A DNA stretch of 64,000 bases from Prochlorococcus sp. AG-402-N21 (GTDB lineage Bacteria; Cyanobacteriota; Cyanobacteriia; PCC-6307; Cyanobiaceae), in NCBI GenBank assembly GCA_003216435.1, contig QCIW01000003.1:52734-116733 (forward strand). The letters run 5' to 3'. Both the position numbers and the translations under genes were made by a program. The notes beneath the pieces are model-generated. The model was not told the DNA's origin. It did no database searches and saw nothing but the letters and a program-made list of their open reading frames with translations. Positions 1 through 10,309 of the stretch are shown piece by piece. Positions within the stretch are counted from its first letter, which is position 1, and the number at the start of each line of letters is the position of its first letter.

Positions 1-51
1 CTGGTAAACCTTCAAATGCAGTTAGCGACTGTTGAAAAATTTTTAGCATAA
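1..51 (+). CDS. C-terminal tail of an unidentified gene (partial)
   Basis: Seventeen codons, the last a TAA stop, are open from the window edge (the end reads ...TVEKFLA). The stop lies 13 bases before the bamA start, which would fit an upstream gene in the same operon. The piece is too short to identify. In related genomes purine biosynthesis genes can precede bamA, but nothing in these residues shows that. It may also be non-coding by chance. Confidence 0.25.
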   Translation: MVNLQMQLATVEKFLA

Positions 52-64
52 CTAATATAGTTTT

Positions 65-2347
65 ATGGCAAATATTTTAAAAAAAAATCCATCTGGATTC
101 ATTCTCAAAGGAGCATATGGGCTAGCTCTAGTTCTGCCTTTGATAGCATCAGCTGCTTCTTCAAAGTCTGCTAGGAAGGAAAGCATCGTATCCCTTAAAG
201 GCTTAGAAAGAAATTTTGCTGAAGTTATTGAAGATAAACAAAATAATAATGATTTCCTTAGGCAAAATTTTATTTTTCAAAACCCTTCATTAAAAAAACT
301 GGATCAAATAGCTAATAAGGTAGCTCAGGAAACAAAAGATACGCTTTTTTTAATTTCTGAAGTTCGTATTGATGGATTAGAAGGACATCCTGATCAGAAG
401 CGATTGCAATATGCCGCATATGATGCGATGACAATCAGACCAGGGAATAAAGTAACAAGAGAAGAAGTTAAAAGAGACTTAGATGCTATATATGCAACTG
501 GGTGGTTTTCAGGAGTAACTATAGATCCCAAAGAACTTTCTTTGGGAATTGGTTTGGTTGTTTCAGTTCAACCTAATCCCTTACTTAAAGGAATAAATAT
601 TTTACCAAATAATTCAAAGCTCAACTTAAGCAATATTGAGAAAATTTTTAAGTTTGATTATGGAAAAACACTAAATTTAAATATTCTACAACTTAGAATT
701 AAAGAAATTAAGAATTGGTATTTAGATCAAGGATATTCCCTTGCCAGAGTAATTGGCCCTAATAGAATTTCTCCTGAAGGCATTGTTGAACTAACTGTTC
801 AAGAAGGCAAGGTTGAAGGTATCGAAATAGTATTTATTAATGAAGAAGGAGAAACTGAATTTGAAGATGGAAGACAGGTGAAAGGCAAGACAAAGACTTG
901 GGTAATCGAAAGAGAGATTTCAACGAAACCAGGGGATATTTTTAATAGAAAGAAATTAGAAAAGGATATAAAAAGATTATATGCAACATCTCTTTTTAAC
1001 GATTTAAAAGTAACTTTAAAACCTTCAAAGGATAAGCCTGGAAATGTTTTTATAGTTTTGGGGGTAACTGAGCAAAGAACAGGTACCCTTACTGGTGGTA
1101 TTGGATATAGTGGATCACAAGGTGTTTTTGGTCAGGGAGGTCTGCAGGAATCTAACTTTTTAGGCAGATCTTGGAAAGCAAATTTCAATATGAGTTATGG
1201 TGAATATGGAGGATTAGTTAACTTATCTTTAAGTGATCCTTGGATAAGAGGTGATAAATTCAGAACTTCATTAAGAACTTCAGTATTTATTAGTAGGGAA
1301 GTTCCTACTGAATTAAGAAGTCAAAGTGGTGGTCATATAAAAGGAATAAGTGAAAGATATGAACCTTCAAATTCTTATACTAATGCTTATCATATAGCTT
1401 CCACTACTCCTACAGGGATTGCATATTCATCAGTTGATCTTGCTAAATCGGCCAAGTCCGATGTTAGTTGGTTTGACTATGAAGGTGATTCTATTGTTCT
1501 TGAAAGAACAGGAGGTGCCTTCTCCTTTGCTCGTCCAATGAATGGTGGAGATCCTTTTAAAAGGACACCTTGGAGCCTTCTTGTTGGAATGAATTTGCAG
1601 AAAGTTAGGCCTATAGATTATGCGGGGAATAAGAGACCTTATGGGGTTCCAAGTAAAGACTTATCCAATGATGCGGCGCCTAAAGACAGTGTTATTTGTG
1701 TAGCTTTTAATTGTGCGGAAGAGAATACTCTTATTAGTTTCAAAGTAGGTTCTAGTTACAACAATTTAAATAATCCTAGGAATCCAACTTCAGGTAATTT
1801 CTTTACAGTTACTTCTGAACAATATGTTTCATTAGGAGAAAACTCTCCGACTTTTAATAGGTCCAGGATTGGTTATTCATATTTCATACCTGTCAATTTT
1901 TTGAAAGTACACAAAGGTTGCAGACCTAAACGTGGCGAAAAATTTAATTGCCCTCAGACCATTGGTATTCAAGCAAAAACTGGAACAATAATGGGCAATT
2001 TGCCTCCATATGAATCTTTTTGCTTAGGTGGAACTAGTTCTATTCGGGGTTGGAGCAATTGTGATTTGGCGGTTGCTAAAAGTTTTGGAGAAGTTTCTGT
2101 TGAATATCGCTACCCAATTTGGAGAATAGTTTCAGGGGCTCTTTTTGTTGATGCAGGAAGTGATTTTGGGTCTCAATCGAGTGTTCCTGGTAAACCTGGA
2201 GAACTTCTTGATAAGCCTGGCTCTGGGTTCTCTCTAGGTACGGGGGTTGTTGTAAATACACCGGTAGGACCAATTCGCTTGGAGGCAGCTAGTAAGGATT
2301 TTGGCGATGATTGGAGATATAACCTTGGAGTTGGTTGGAAATTCTAG
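65..2347 (+). CDS. bamA: Omp85/BamA outer-membrane protein assembly factor
   Basis: Outer-membrane insertase of the BamA/Omp85 family, which folds beta-barrel proteins into the outer membrane. The 760-residue protein starts with a basic, hydrophobic signal region (about 1-32). Three POTRA-like repeats follow at roughly 95-170, 173-250 and 251-335, the number usual in cyanobacterial Omp85, then a C-terminal 16-strand-type barrel from about 345 ending in Phe. The conserved lid-loop motif is visible as SIRGW at 659-663. The low-complexity stretch between the signal and the first POTRA is typical of cyanobacterial members. It heads a same-strand run with lpxC, fabZ, lpxA and lpxB, coupling barrel assembly with lipid A synthesis. 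Its TAG stop shares a base with the GTG start of lpxC. ATG start. Confidence 0.93.
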   Translation: MANILKKNPSGFILKGAYGLALVLPLIASAASSKSARKESIVSLKGLERNFAEVIEDKQNNNDFLRQNFIFQNPSLKKLDQIANKVAQETKDTLFLISEVRIDGLEGHPDQKRLQYAAYDAMTIRPGNKVTREEVKRDLDAIYATGWFSGVTIDPKELSLGIGLVVSVQPNPLLKGINILPNNSKLNLSNIEKIFKFDYGKTLNLNILQLRIKEIKNWYLDQGYSLARVIGPNRISPEGIVELTVQEGKVEGIEIVFINEEGETEFEDGRQVKGKTKTWVIEREISTKPGDIFNRKKLEKDIKRLYATSLFNDLKVTLKPSKDKPGNVFIVLGVTEQRTGTLTGGIGYSGSQGVFGQGGLQESNFLGRSWKANFNMSYGEYGGLVNLSLSDPWIRGDKFRTSLRTSVFISREVPTELRSQSGGHIKGISERYEPSNSYTNAYHIASTTPTGIAYSSVDLAKSAKSDVSWFDYEGDSIVLERTGGAFSFARPMNGGDPFKRTPWSLLVGMNLQKVRPIDYAGNKRPYGVPSKDLSNDAAPKDSVICVAFNCAEENTLISFKVGSSYNNLNNPRNPTSGNFFTVTSEQYVSLGENSPTFNRSRIGYSYFIPVNFLKVHKGCRPKRGEKFNCPQTIGIQAKTGTIMGNLPPYESFCLGGTSSIRGWSNCDLAVAKSFGEVSVEYRYPIWRIVSGALFVDAGSDFGSQSSVPGKPGELLDKPGSGFSLGTGVVVNTPVGPIRLEAASKDFGDDWRYNLGVGWKF

Positions 2348-3198
2348 TGGATTTTTGGCCAGCTGATTATGAAGAGTCCTGGACACTTGCAAAGCCTTTT
2401 TCTCGCAAAGGGGTTGGACTGCATAGTGGAGAAGAATCTGAAGTATGTATTAAGCCGTCAGATTTTGAAGGTTTTCATGTTCGTTTAGTGAATCATCAGG
2501 ATTCACCTGTCACGTTAAATCTAAGTCAAATTCGTTACTCCCCTCTATGTACAACTTTTGAATTAGGAAAGCATCGTCTTTCAACTGTAGAGCATCTTCT
2601 CGCAGCATTTGCAGGCTGCGGTTTAACACATGTGCAAATCGAAGTTACTGGAGACGAAATTCCACTTTTAGACGGATCTTCTAAGTGTTGGGTTGAGGCT
2701 ATTAAAGATGCTGGAATCGTACGTGCTAAGACACCAAGAAAACCTTCTCCAACTTTAAGAGAACCTATTTTTATTAATAGAGGGCAAAGCCTTATTAATG
2801 CGGTGCCTTCGGAACGATTTAAATTAGTTGGGATTATTGACTTCTCTTATGAAGCAATAGGTAGGCAGATATTTTCTATAGAGTTAAATCCAGATAATTT
2901 CATTAGAGAAATTGCCCCAGCAAGAACTTTCGGTTTTGTTGATCAAGTCGATGAGTTAAAAAAAGCTGGCTTAATTAAAGGAGGTGCTCTTGAGAATGCC
3001 TTAGTTTGTAATGGTAAGTCTTGGGTTAATCCTCCTTTGAGATTTAAAGATGAACCTGTGCGACATAAACTTTTGGACTTAATAGGCGATCTAGCTTTGG
3101 TTGGTTTGCCTAAAGCCCAGGTTTTGGTGTATAGGGGATCTCATGCTCTACATGCTGAGTTTGCTGAGGCTATTTTAAAAAGTTGTTCTTCGGAGTAA
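2347..3198 (+). CDS. lpxC: UDP-3-O-acyl-N-acetylglucosamine deacetylase LpxC
   Basis: Zinc-dependent deacetylase, the committed step of lipid A synthesis. Family motifs are visible: KGVGLHSG near the N-terminus, the zinc-site STVEHLLAA (His83), ARTFGF, and HKLLDLIGD (His240, Asp244). A C-terminal His in ALHAEF fits the catalytic histidine. At 283 residues it is slightly shorter than the E. coli enzyme. I prefer the GTG at 2347, which overlaps the bamA stop as TAGTG; an in-frame TTG four codons upstream (2335) is the alternative. It is translationally coupled to bamA and six bases upstream of fabZ. Confidence 0.93.
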   Translation: MDFWPADYEESWTLAKPFSRKGVGLHSGEESEVCIKPSDFEGFHVRLVNHQDSPVTLNLSQIRYSPLCTTFELGKHRLSTVEHLLAAFAGCGLTHVQIEVTGDEIPLLDGSSKCWVEAIKDAGIVRAKTPRKPSPTLREPIFINRGQSLINAVPSERFKLVGIIDFSYEAIGRQIFSIELNPDNFIREIAPARTFGFVDQVDELKKAGLIKGGALENALVCNGKSWVNPPLRFKDEPVRHKLLDLIGDLALVGLPKAQVLVYRGSHALHAEFAEAILKSCSSE

Positions 3199-3204
3199 TT
3201 TCTC

Positions 3205-3660
3205 TTGACTGATTCATTATCTCAATCGTGTGCACTGACTAGTGAACAAATTCTTGGCCTTTTGCCTCACCGCTATCCTTTTGCGTTAGTCGATCGAGTT
3301 GTGGAATATGAGCCAGGTAAAAAAGCTCTTGGGATAAAGAATGTAACTCTTAATGAACCTCACTTTCAAGGCCATTTCCCGGATAGGCCATTGATGCCAG
3401 GCGTTTTGATTGTTGAAGCAATGGCACAAGTCGGGGGACTTGTTGTTAAGGGTCTTGATGATATACCTGAGGGACTTTTTGTTTTTGCAGGTATAGATGG
3501 AGTTCGCTTTAGACGCCCAGTTGTTCCAGGAGATCAACTTAGAATAAGTTGTGAGCTCATAAGTATTAAAAGAAAACGTTTTGGGAAGATCTTTGGTGAG
3601 GCAAAAGTAGATGACCAGCTTGTTTGTTCAGGTGATTTGATGTTCTCATTAATTAATTAA
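3205..3660 (+). CDS. fabZ: 3-hydroxyacyl-ACP dehydratase FabZ
   Basis: Hot-dog-fold dehydratase of type II fatty acid synthesis. It supplies unsaturated acyl-ACP and, through shared substrate, balances LpxA in lipid A synthesis. The 151-residue length is normal. LPHRYPF near residue 20 and the catalytic [11 protein letters not shown] (His57) with EAMAQ (Glu71) are intact. The start is TTG with a GGAG ribosome-binding sequence about nine bases upstream, inside the end of lpxC. The next gene, lpxA, starts ten bases after the stop, so the fabZ-lpxA order typical of lipid A operons is kept. Confidence 0.94.
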   Translation: MTDSLSQSCALTSEQILGLLPHRYPFALVDRVVEYEPGKKALGIKNVTLNEPHFQGHFPDRPLMPGVLIVEAMAQVGGLVVKGLDDIPEGLFVFAGIDGVRFRRPVVPGDQLRISCELISIKRKRFGKIFGEAKVDDQLVCSGDLMFSLIN

Positions 3661-3670
3661 TTTAATAGTT

Positions 3671-4513
3671 ATGATAGAAAACAAAGATTATTCAGGTCCA
3701 AAAGAAGTTAAGGTTCATCCCTTGGCTGATGTATCTTCTCTGGCTGATCTTGCTAATGGCGTAATTATCGGCCCTGGATGTGTTGTCGGACCAGATGTAC
3801 GAATTGGTGCAAATACTGTTGTGGGGCCAAATGTTGTTCTAGAGGGAAGATTGACAATTGGCTCTGATAATAAAATTTTTCCTGGAGCATGTTTAGGGCT
3901 TGAACCTCAAGACCTAAAGTACAAAGGTGCTTCTACAGAAGTTGTCATAGGAGATGGGAATACTTTTCGTGAATGTGTAACGATTAATAGAGCAACAGAA
4001 GAAGGTGAAGTAACGAAAGTAGGGAGTGAAAATCTATTGATGGCTTATTGCCATATTGCTCATAACTGTAACGTCGGGAATAGAGTTGTGATGTCAAATA
4101 ATGTGCAAGTGGCAGGACATGTTGTGATTGAAGATAGAGCTGTTGTAGGTGGCTGCGTAGGGGTGCATCAATTTGTTCATATTGGATCTTTGGCAATGGT
4201 TGGTGGTATGAGTAAGGTTGAGCGAGACGTACCTCCGTATTGTTTGGTAGAAGGTAACCCTGGCAGAATTCGTAGTCTTAATATGATTGGGATTAGGCGT
4301 AGTGGACTTGAATGTCAAGATAATGGAGAATTTCAGCAACTTCAGGAAATTTGGAAATTATTATATCGATCCGGCCATGTCTTGAAACATGGTTTGGAAT
4401 TAGCGAGGGAAAAACATTTAACTCCTTCTTCAGATCGTCTTTGTACATTCTTGGAAGAATCCTCTCAAAAAGGTAGACGTGGGCCAATTCCTTTAGCAGG
4501 AACAAGTCATTAA
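3671..4513 (+). CDS. lpxA: UDP-N-acetylglucosamine acyltransferase LpxA
   Basis: Cytosolic acyltransferase that adds a 3-hydroxyacyl chain to UDP-GlcNAc, the first lipid A step. The N-terminal two thirds is a left-handed beta-helix made of hexapeptide repeats ([20 protein letters not shown] and similar). The histidine pair in YCHIAHNC (His128, His131) covers the catalytic base. A helical C-terminal domain follows from about residue 195. The length of 280 is slightly more than the E. coli protein. It begins with ATG and ends two bases before lpxB. Confidence 0.94.
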   Translation: MIENKDYSGPKEVKVHPLADVSSLADLANGVIIGPGCVVGPDVRIGANTVVGPNVVLEGRLTIGSDNKIFPGACLGLEPQDLKYKGASTEVVIGDGNTFRECVTINRATEEGEVTKVGSENLLMAYCHIAHNCNVGNRVVMSNNVQVAGHVVIEDRAVVGGCVGVHQFVHIGSLAMVGGMSKVERDVPPYCLVEGNPGRIRSLNMIGIRRSGLECQDNGEFQQLQEIWKLLYRSGHVLKHGLELAREKHLTPSSDRLCTFLEESSQKGRRGPIPLAGTSH

Positions 4514-4515
4514 TC

Positions 4516-5706
4516 ATGCGATTGTTAATTAGTACAGGAGAGGTTTCTGGTGATTTGCAGGGAAGTTTTTTAGTAAAAGCTCTTAAGGAAGAGGCTTTAA
4601 ATCGATCTATTGAATTAGAAATTATTGCTCTAGGTGGTTGTCGAATGAAATCAGCTGGAGCAGAACTAATTGCAGATACATCGTCAATAGGGGCTATTGG
4701 CTTTTGGGAGGCGATTCCTTTTGTAATACCTACTTTGAAAGTTCAATCTTTGGTTGATGAATTATTAAAAACAGATCCTCCTGATGTTGTTGTTCTTATT
4801 GACTATATGGGCCCCAATATCAGATTGGGGAACAAAGTGAAAAATCTGCAATCAGGTGTTCCAATTGTCTATTACATAGCGCCTCAAGAATGGGCTTGGA
4901 GTATAGGTAGTACTGGGACTACAGATTTGATTGGCTTTAGCGAAAAAATACTTGCGATTTTTAAAGCCGAGGAGGAATTTTACGCCGAAAAGGGTGGAAA
5001 CGTTACTTGGGTTGGCCATCCAATGCTCGATACTTTAAAAGAATTGCCTAGTCGAAAAGAAGCTTTGCAATATCTTGGGATTGGATCTGAGAAAAAGGTG
5101 GTTTTACTTTTCCCTGCTTCTAGATCGCAAGAGTTGAGATATTTAATGCCAACTCTTGCTAAGGCAGCGGCACTTTTGCAGGCTTATGACCCTTCTATCT
5201 ATGTCTTAGTGCCAACTGGTTTAGATGGGTTTGAAGAGGCTCTTGAGAAGCAATTGGAGCAATATAAAGTAGTAGGAGAAGTTTTGAAATCAAGTCAGGT
5301 AGATAAATTAAAGCCTTATCTTTTTGCTGCGGCTGACCTTGCTCTTGGTAAATCTGGGACAATCAATATGGAGTTAGCTTTGAATTCAGTACCCCAAATT
5401 GTTGGTTACAGAATAAGTAGAATAACAGCATTCATTCTACGTAAATTTTTAAAATTTAAAGTTGAATATATCTCACCAGTGAACTTGTTAATGAAAGAAA
5501 GTTTAGTCCCAGAACTCCTACAAGATGACTTTAAACCAGAATCAATTGTTGATTTAGCGATACCTTTATTGAATGATTCGATTATTCGCAAAAAAATGAT
5601 TGACGGCTATGAAAGATTTAGGAGTAATTTAGGTGAGAGTGGTGTTACTAAGCGAGCTGCTCAAGAAATTATTGATTTAATTATGAATAATTCTAGAGAA
5701 ATATGA
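4516..5706 (+). CDS. lpxB: Lipid-A-disaccharide synthase LpxB
   Basis: GT19 glycosyltransferase that condenses UDP-diacylglucosamine with lipid X into the lipid A disaccharide at the inner membrane. The 396-residue sequence shows [11 protein letters not shown] at the N-terminus, [11 protein letters not shown] and [11 protein letters not shown] in the first Rossmann half, and FPASRSQEL and [12 protein letters not shown] in the nucleotide-binding half, all family hallmarks. It starts three bases after the lpxA stop codon begins to close and overlaps msrA by four bases (ATGA), so it is surely co-transcribed. Confidence 0.93.
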   Translation: MRLLISTGEVSGDLQGSFLVKALKEEALNRSIELEIIALGGCRMKSAGAELIADTSSIGAIGFWEAIPFVIPTLKVQSLVDELLKTDPPDVVVLIDYMGPNIRLGNKVKNLQSGVPIVYYIAPQEWAWSIGSTGTTDLIGFSEKILAIFKAEEEFYAEKGGNVTWVGHPMLDTLKELPSRKEALQYLGIGSEKKVVLLFPASRSQELRYLMPTLAKAAALLQAYDPSIYVLVPTGLDGFEEALEKQLEQYKVVGEVLKSSQVDKLKPYLFAAADLALGKSGTINMELALNSVPQIVGYRISRITAFILRKFLKFKVEYISPVNLLMKESLVPELLQDDFKPESIVDLAIPLLNDSIIRKKMIDGYERFRSNLGESGVTKRAAQEIIDLIMNNSREI

Positions 5707-6311
5707 TTAAATTTATTATTTTAATAGTTCTATTATTTTCTTCTTTTATAGCTCCATCTGGATTGTATGCTGCTGAGGATGCTGCTACTTTTGCTGGCGG
5801 GTGTTTTTGGTGCTTAGAGCATGATTTGGAAAGTATTAATGGAGTTATTAAGGTAGAAAGTGGTTATTCTGGAGGTAATTTAGAAAATCCAACTTATCGT
5901 AATCATAATGGACACCAAGAGGTTGTATTAGTTAAGTTCAACCCAGAGAAAATTAATTATGAAAATCTTTTAAGATCCTATTGGCGCAATATAGATCCTT
6001 TGGACGATAAGGGACAATTTTGCGATAAGGGAGATTCTTATAGGCCCATAATATTTACAAGTAATCAGGATCAAAAAACACAAGCTGAATTAAGCTTGAT
6101 TAAAGCGGCTAATGAATTAGATGTTAAATTAGAAGATATTAAGGTTCAAATTAAACCTCAAAAAAAGTTTTGGTTAGCAGAGGATTATCATCAGGATTTT
6201 GCAAAATTGAACAATCTCAAATATAGCTTTTATAGGTCTTCTTGTGGGAGGGATAATCGTTTAGAACAAGTATGGGGAGATAAAGCAAGTACAGCTGATC
6301 CATGGAATTAA
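5703..6311 (+). CDS. msrA: Peptide methionine sulfoxide reductase MsrA, exported form
   Basis: Reduces methionine-S-sulfoxide in proteins. The catalytic motif GCFWC (Cys34, Cys37) is intact, followed by the usual GYSGG, HQEVV and EDYHQDF motifs and a C-terminal Cys suited to disulfide resolution. Residues 1-23 are strongly hydrophobic and end in a signal-peptidase-like LYA, so this copy is probably exported to the periplasm or the thylakoid lumen. It overlaps lpxB by four bases and closes the outer-membrane operon. Repair of oxidised envelope proteins is a reasonable inference. Confidence 0.9.
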   Translation: MIKFIILIVLLFSSFIAPSGLYAAEDAATFAGGCFWCLEHDLESINGVIKVESGYSGGNLENPTYRNHNGHQEVVLVKFNPEKINYENLLRSYWRNIDPLDDKGQFCDKGDSYRPIIFTSNQDQKTQAELSLIKAANELDVKLEDIKVQIKPQKKFWLAEDYHQDFAKLNNLKYSFYRSSCGRDNRLEQVWGDKASTADPWN

Positions 6312-6350
6312 AATAATCTTCAAATATATAATTAAAGTTTCAGGTTCTAA

Positions 6351-7835
6351 TTAGATGTTCTCATTTTGATGGCATACCCACTCAACTAAAGTTCTAACTC
6401 CATAGCCCGTGGCTCCAGATGGATTAATCCCATTATCTTTATCAGTCCAGCAAGTGCCTGCAATATCTATATGAGCCCAAGGAATAGATTCATTTACAAA
6501 TTCTTTCAGGAAAAGAGCTGCTGTAATAGATCCCCCCGCTCTTGGTCCAGTATTTTGAATATCTGCAAGCATAGATTTCAAACCTTTTTTATAAGAACTT
6601 CTCATAGGCATTCTCCAGATCCCTTCTCCTACAGAGGCTGCAGCTTTTTCCAGCGCATTTGCTAGATGGTCATTTTCAGTCCATAGACCAGCGATCTCAT
6701 CCCCTAAAGCAATTACACATGCTCCTGTGAGTGTTGCTAAATCAACTATCGAATCAGGGTTTAGTTCAGATGCATATACAAGAGCATCTGCAAGTGTGAG
6801 GCGCCCTTCGGCGTCAGTGTTATTAACTTCTATTGTCTTTCCGTTTGATGCTGTAATTATGTCACCTGGATGCAAAGCTGATCCATTGACCATATTTTCA
6901 CATGCGGCAACAATGAAATGAATTTCAACGTTTGGTGGTTGTAATTCTCCTATTGCTCTTGCAGTCCCAATGACAGCGGCACTTCCACCCATGTCATATT
7001 TCATTTTCTCTATTTGCGCAGCCCCCACTTTTAGGTTGTATCCACCTGAATCAAAGGTAAGACCCTTCCCAATAATTGCTATTCGATTTTGAACGGTACC
7101 TTTGGGTTTGTAAGTAAGGTGGATGAATTGTGGTTCAAGATCTGAACCTTTTGATACCGCAAGGTAAGAGCCCATTCTTTTTTCTTGACACTCTTCCTTA
7201 TTAAGAATTTTTGACTCTAAGTTGAACTCTTTAGCTACTTTCAATGCTTGGTTAGCCAGTTCTTTGGGAGTTAAATCATTTGGAGGGGCCCCTACTAGTT
7301 CCCTAGCTAGCTCAACTCCAGAACAAATAGGATTTGTTTCTTGAATGAAATTATTGTTTGATTGAGGAATTCCTATAAGTTCGATTTGACTCGGAGATTT
7401 AATGGGCTCTGGATTGCTGCGAAATCGTTGGTCTTTGAATAAAGAAAGTCGAATAGCTTCTATTACAACTTTTCCAACGGTGGAGGCATCGAATTGCTCC
7501 CAAGGAAACATAACTCCAATTTTTCCGGAGGAGCCAATGCTTGCTCGTGCTCCAATTGAAGCAGCCTGGCGGATATCTTCTATTAATAGCTTTTCAGGTT
7601 TCCCTAGACCTACTATGACAAGCTTCTCGGAATTCCCATTGAGTAATTGAAAGGAAATAATTTCACCTGATTTCCCAGTGAAATTATTTTTGATTAGGGC
7701 GTTCAGTAGAAAATCTTTTTCTGTTAATTGCTCTAATCCCTTGAGTTGATTTTTATGGTCTCCTTCGAGCAACCCTATTAGAAGTACAGAACCTTCCCAA
7801 TTCTGCAAACCTATTGAATTGACAGAAACTTGCAT
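6351..7835 (-). CDS. pepA: Leucyl aminopeptidase (M17 family)
   Basis: Cytosolic dinuclear-metal aminopeptidase for peptide turnover. The 494-residue protein has the variable N-terminal macro-like domain and the catalytic C-terminal domain. Metal-binding signatures KGLTFDSGG (about 255) and NTDAEGRLTLADAL (about 338) are complete. The start is ATG. It is convergent with msrA and 39 bases downstream of the GIY-YIG gene on the same strand, so the two may share a transcript. Confidence 0.94.
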   Translation of the reverse strand: MQVSVNSIGLQNWEGSVLLIGLLEGDHKNQLKGLEQLTEKDFLLNALIKNNFTGKSGEIISFQLLNGNSEKLVIVGLGKPEKLLIEDIRQAASIGARASIGSSGKIGVMFPWEQFDASTVGKVVIEAIRLSLFKDQRFRSNPEPIKSPSQIELIGIPQSNNNFIQETNPICSGVELARELVGAPPNDLTPKELANQALKVAKEFNLESKILNKEECQEKRMGSYLAVSKGSDLEPQFIHLTYKPKGTVQNRIAIIGKGLTFDSGGYNLKVGAAQIEKMKYDMGGSAAVIGTARAIGELQPPNVEIHFIVAACENMVNGSALHPGDIITASNGKTIEVNNTDAEGRLTLADALVYASELNPDSIVDLATLTGACVIALGDEIAGLWTENDHLANALEKAAASVGEGIWRMPMRSSYKKGLKSMLADIQNTGPRAGGSITAALFLKEFVNESIPWAHIDIAGTCWTDKDNGINPSGATGYGVRTLVEWVCHQNENI

Positions 7836-7874
7836 TTACCTATAAAGCTTTTAAATACAATGTTACCTATTTTC

Positions 7875-8474
7875 TTAATTAATCTCGTTAGTGAAGGGAG
7901 TTTGCCAACGACTTCGTGTTTCTTTGTTAAAAGGTGGTAACCATCGTTGAATTAGGTCTTGTTCTAACTTCCGCCTTGACCGAGTTTGCTTAGGAACATC
8001 CGTCCAAAATCTAATACTTAAATGACTGTTAAGATTAACTCTGTTAAGAGTGCAGCAATAGTTATCTAAATAACCTTTACAGTCATGCTCCCCTTTCCAT
8101 CTTTGATCTGCTGCAATGGTTTCTCCTAAATAAAGAATTATATTTTTTTTATCATCATCAAATTGATCCATAACTAGATAAATAGCTGGCCCTTCGTGAT
8201 ATTGAGTTGAGCTACGCCAAAAGTTTAGTGGCAATGGAGTGAGCATTAAAGGTTCAAAATCGTCTATCAGATTGGTACTAGTTGATTCAAATAGATTTGT
8301 TTGGTGAGTTATTGATGAGCCTCCTTGGAAATATTCTGATTGATGGGCATGTATTCGTAATTGCCAATTTTGTATAGATTCTTTTTTCAGTAAGAGCTTC
8401 TGGGAGAGGTGTGGTTGTTCTTCAAAGAAATGTTTTTTATAAAATATCTCACCTTGCCCTGAAGAATCTTTCAT
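7875..8474 (-). CDS. GIY-YIG domain protein, conserved in cyanobacteria
   Basis: A 199-residue protein whose C-terminal half looks like a GIY-YIG nuclease fold: AIYL (97-100), LYLGE (114-118) after a short acidic linker, a basic residue after it (Arg125), a helix carrying the conserved Glu (LEQDLIQRW, Glu171) and the final Asn (PPFN, 183). The N-terminal 90 residues match no domain I know. The family has stand-alone cyanobacterial members of unknown role; DNA repair or nucleic-acid cleavage is only an inference. It is an ATG start and lies upstream of pepA on the same strand. Confidence 0.7.
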   Translation of the reverse strand: MKDSSGQGEIFYKKHFFEEQPHLSQKLLLKKESIQNWQLRIHAHQSEYFQGGSSITHQTNLFESTSTNLIDDFEPLMLTPLPLNFWRSSTQYHEGPAIYLVMDQFDDDKKNIILYLGETIAADQRWKGEHDCKGYLDNYCCTLNRVNLNSHLSIRFWTDVPKQTRSRRKLEQDLIQRWLPPFNKETRSRWQTPFTNEIN

Positions 8475-8677
8475 TATTTAGCCTTTTTGAGGAGTGGTAT
8501 TTCGATTTCTTGGAGATAGGGTGGTAATTTCCCTATTCCTAAAATCGTTAATTTTAGGCAAAATACTAATTATGAATTGATTGCTATCCATTGATATGCA
8601 AAATAGCCGATTCAAGTTTTCGTGCCAGACATTTTCTACTTTGTTTAGTTTGTTAGTATTCACGGGGGGCTAGGATT

Positions 8678-9004
8678 ATGACATTCTTTGAATCTGAAAT
8701 AGTCCAAGAAGAGGCCAAGAGGCTTTTTATTGATTACCAGGATCTTATGAAGCTTGGGTCTGATTATGGGAAGTTTGATAGAGAAGGAAAAAAAATGTTT
8801 ATAGGGAAAATGGAAGCACTTATGGATAGATATAAAGTTTTCATGAAACGTTTTGAACTGTCAGAAGACTTCCAAGCAAAAATGACAGTTGAGCAATTGA
8901 AAACCCAACTTAATCAGTTTGGGATAACACCAGAGCAAATGTTCCAACAAATGAATATGACTTTAGAACGCATGAAAACTCAATTAGAAAATTCTTCTAA
9001 TTGA
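8678..9004 (+). CDS. DUF1825 family protein
   Basis: A 108-residue, all-helical, soluble protein beginning MTFFESEIVQ, with a repeated heptad-like pattern and a Met/Gln-rich C-terminal helix. This matches the DUF1825 family, which is restricted to cyanobacteria and plastid-bearing lineages. Its molecular function is unknown to me. The start ATG is preceded by an AGG-containing sequence. It is transcribed with tyrS, whose start lies 45 bases downstream. Confidence 0.8.
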   Translation: MTFFESEIVQEEAKRLFIDYQDLMKLGSDYGKFDREGKKMFIGKMEALMDRYKVFMKRFELSEDFQAKMTVEQLKTQLNQFGITPEQMFQQMNMTLERMKTQLENSSN

Positions 9005-9049
9005 AAAAATGCTTTTACTTGGAATCTTTTGCGAGATTAAAATTTGCTA

Positions 9050-10297
9050 ATGCCAGATAATTTGCACTCATTGCCTGATTGGCTTCAAAGAGGAATCGTA
9101 GATTTTTTCCCTAACGAGGATAATGATTCATCTGAATCAAATCTTTCCAGAAGGTTAGAGGAATCTACTAAAAATAAAAAACCTTTAAGAGTTAAGTTGG
9201 GAATTGATCCAACTGGAACAGACATTCATTTGGGTCACAGTATTCTTTTTAGGAAACTCAGAGCTTTTCAAGATGCAGGACATACAGCGGTTTTGATTAT
9301 TGGTGATTTCACTGCTCAAATAGGAGACCCTACAGGGAAAAGTAAAACAAGAATTCAATTAACTCAGGATGAAGTTGACTCAAATGCAGAAACTTATTTA
9401 GAGCAATTAGGTTGTTCTAAGGAACCTTCTAATTCTATATTAGATTTTAAGACACCAGGGCGTTTGGAGATAAGACGAAATAGCGAGTGGCTATCAAAGC
9501 TTAACTTGGTCGAAGTTGTTAATTTGCTTGGTACGGCAACTGTTGGGCAAATGCTAGCGAAGGAAGAGTTTGGTAAGCGTTATAGCTCTGGGACTCCAAT
9601 TTCTATTCATGAATTCCTTTACCCCTTGCTGCAGGCTTATGACTCTTTCTTTGTAAGAGCTGACATTGAACTAGGTGGAACGGATCAGAAGTTCAACGTT
9701 GCGATGGGGAGAGATGTACAACGACATTTTCATCAACGTGCACAGTTTGGATTACTTCTTCCTATCTTAGTTGGATTAGATGGAGTGCAGAAAATGAGCA
9801 AGAGTTTAGGGAATACTGTCTCGTTAAAAGAAGATGCCCTTTCAATGTATTCGAAACTAGAAAAAGTTCCTGACTCTGTTATTGATAGCTATATCAAGTT
9901 GCTAACTAATTTGGATACCTCTAATTTGCCCTCTAACCCTAGAGAATTGCAGAAATTGATGGCTTTATCTGTTACTTCGATTTTTCATGGTGCTGAAGCT
10001 GGTCAATCAGCTCAAGAGGGGGCTGCAAGACTTGTCTCAGGAGCTCAGGATTCTTTGATAAATGTTTTGGAGGTCTCTCTCTCTAACATTAATTTTCCTG
10101 TTAAAGCGTTTTATTTATTAAGTGCGCTTGGATTATGTTCAAGTAGTAGTGAGGCTAGGCGTCAGATTCAAGGTGGTGGAGTTCGCTTGGATGGGGCGAA
10201 AGTTACTGATACCGCTTTGGTGTTTAATGAGAAGAGTTTTTTAGTTGGCAAGGTATTACAAATAGGGAAGAAAACTTTTCGGAGACTTGCTGATTAA
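9050..10297 (+). CDS. tyrS: Tyrosyl-tRNA synthetase
   Basis: Class I aminoacyl-tRNA synthetase charging tRNA-Tyr. The HIGH-equivalent HLGHS sits in the N-terminal Rossmann fold, and KMSKSLG occurs near residue 247. A C-terminal S4 RNA-binding domain ([11 protein letters not shown] region) is present. The 415-residue length is normal. I chose ATG at 9050; a TTG two codons earlier (9044) is possible. pyrF follows after 12 bases. Confidence 0.94.
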   Translation: MPDNLHSLPDWLQRGIVDFFPNEDNDSSESNLSRRLEESTKNKKPLRVKLGIDPTGTDIHLGHSILFRKLRAFQDAGHTAVLIIGDFTAQIGDPTGKSKTRIQLTQDEVDSNAETYLEQLGCSKEPSNSILDFKTPGRLEIRRNSEWLSKLNLVEVVNLLGTATVGQMLAKEEFGKRYSSGTPISIHEFLYPLLQAYDSFFVRADIELGGTDQKFNVAMGRDVQRHFHQRAQFGLLLPILVGLDGVQKMSKSLGNTVSLKEDALSMYSKLEKVPDSVIDSYIKLLTNLDTSNLPSNPRELQKLMALSVTSIFHGAEAGQSAQEGAARLVSGAQDSLINVLEVSLSNINFPVKAFYLLSALGLCSSSSEARRQIQGGGVRLDGAKVTDTALVFNEKSFLVGKVLQIGKKTFRRLAD

Positions 10298-10309
10298 ACA
10301 CTATTTTAT

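Noticed and set aside
8478..8663. 61-residue minus-strand frame upstream of the GIY-YIG gene
   Set aside because: No domain, membrane pattern or family match. The region is more simply the promoter interval of the DUF1825 and GIY-YIG genes.
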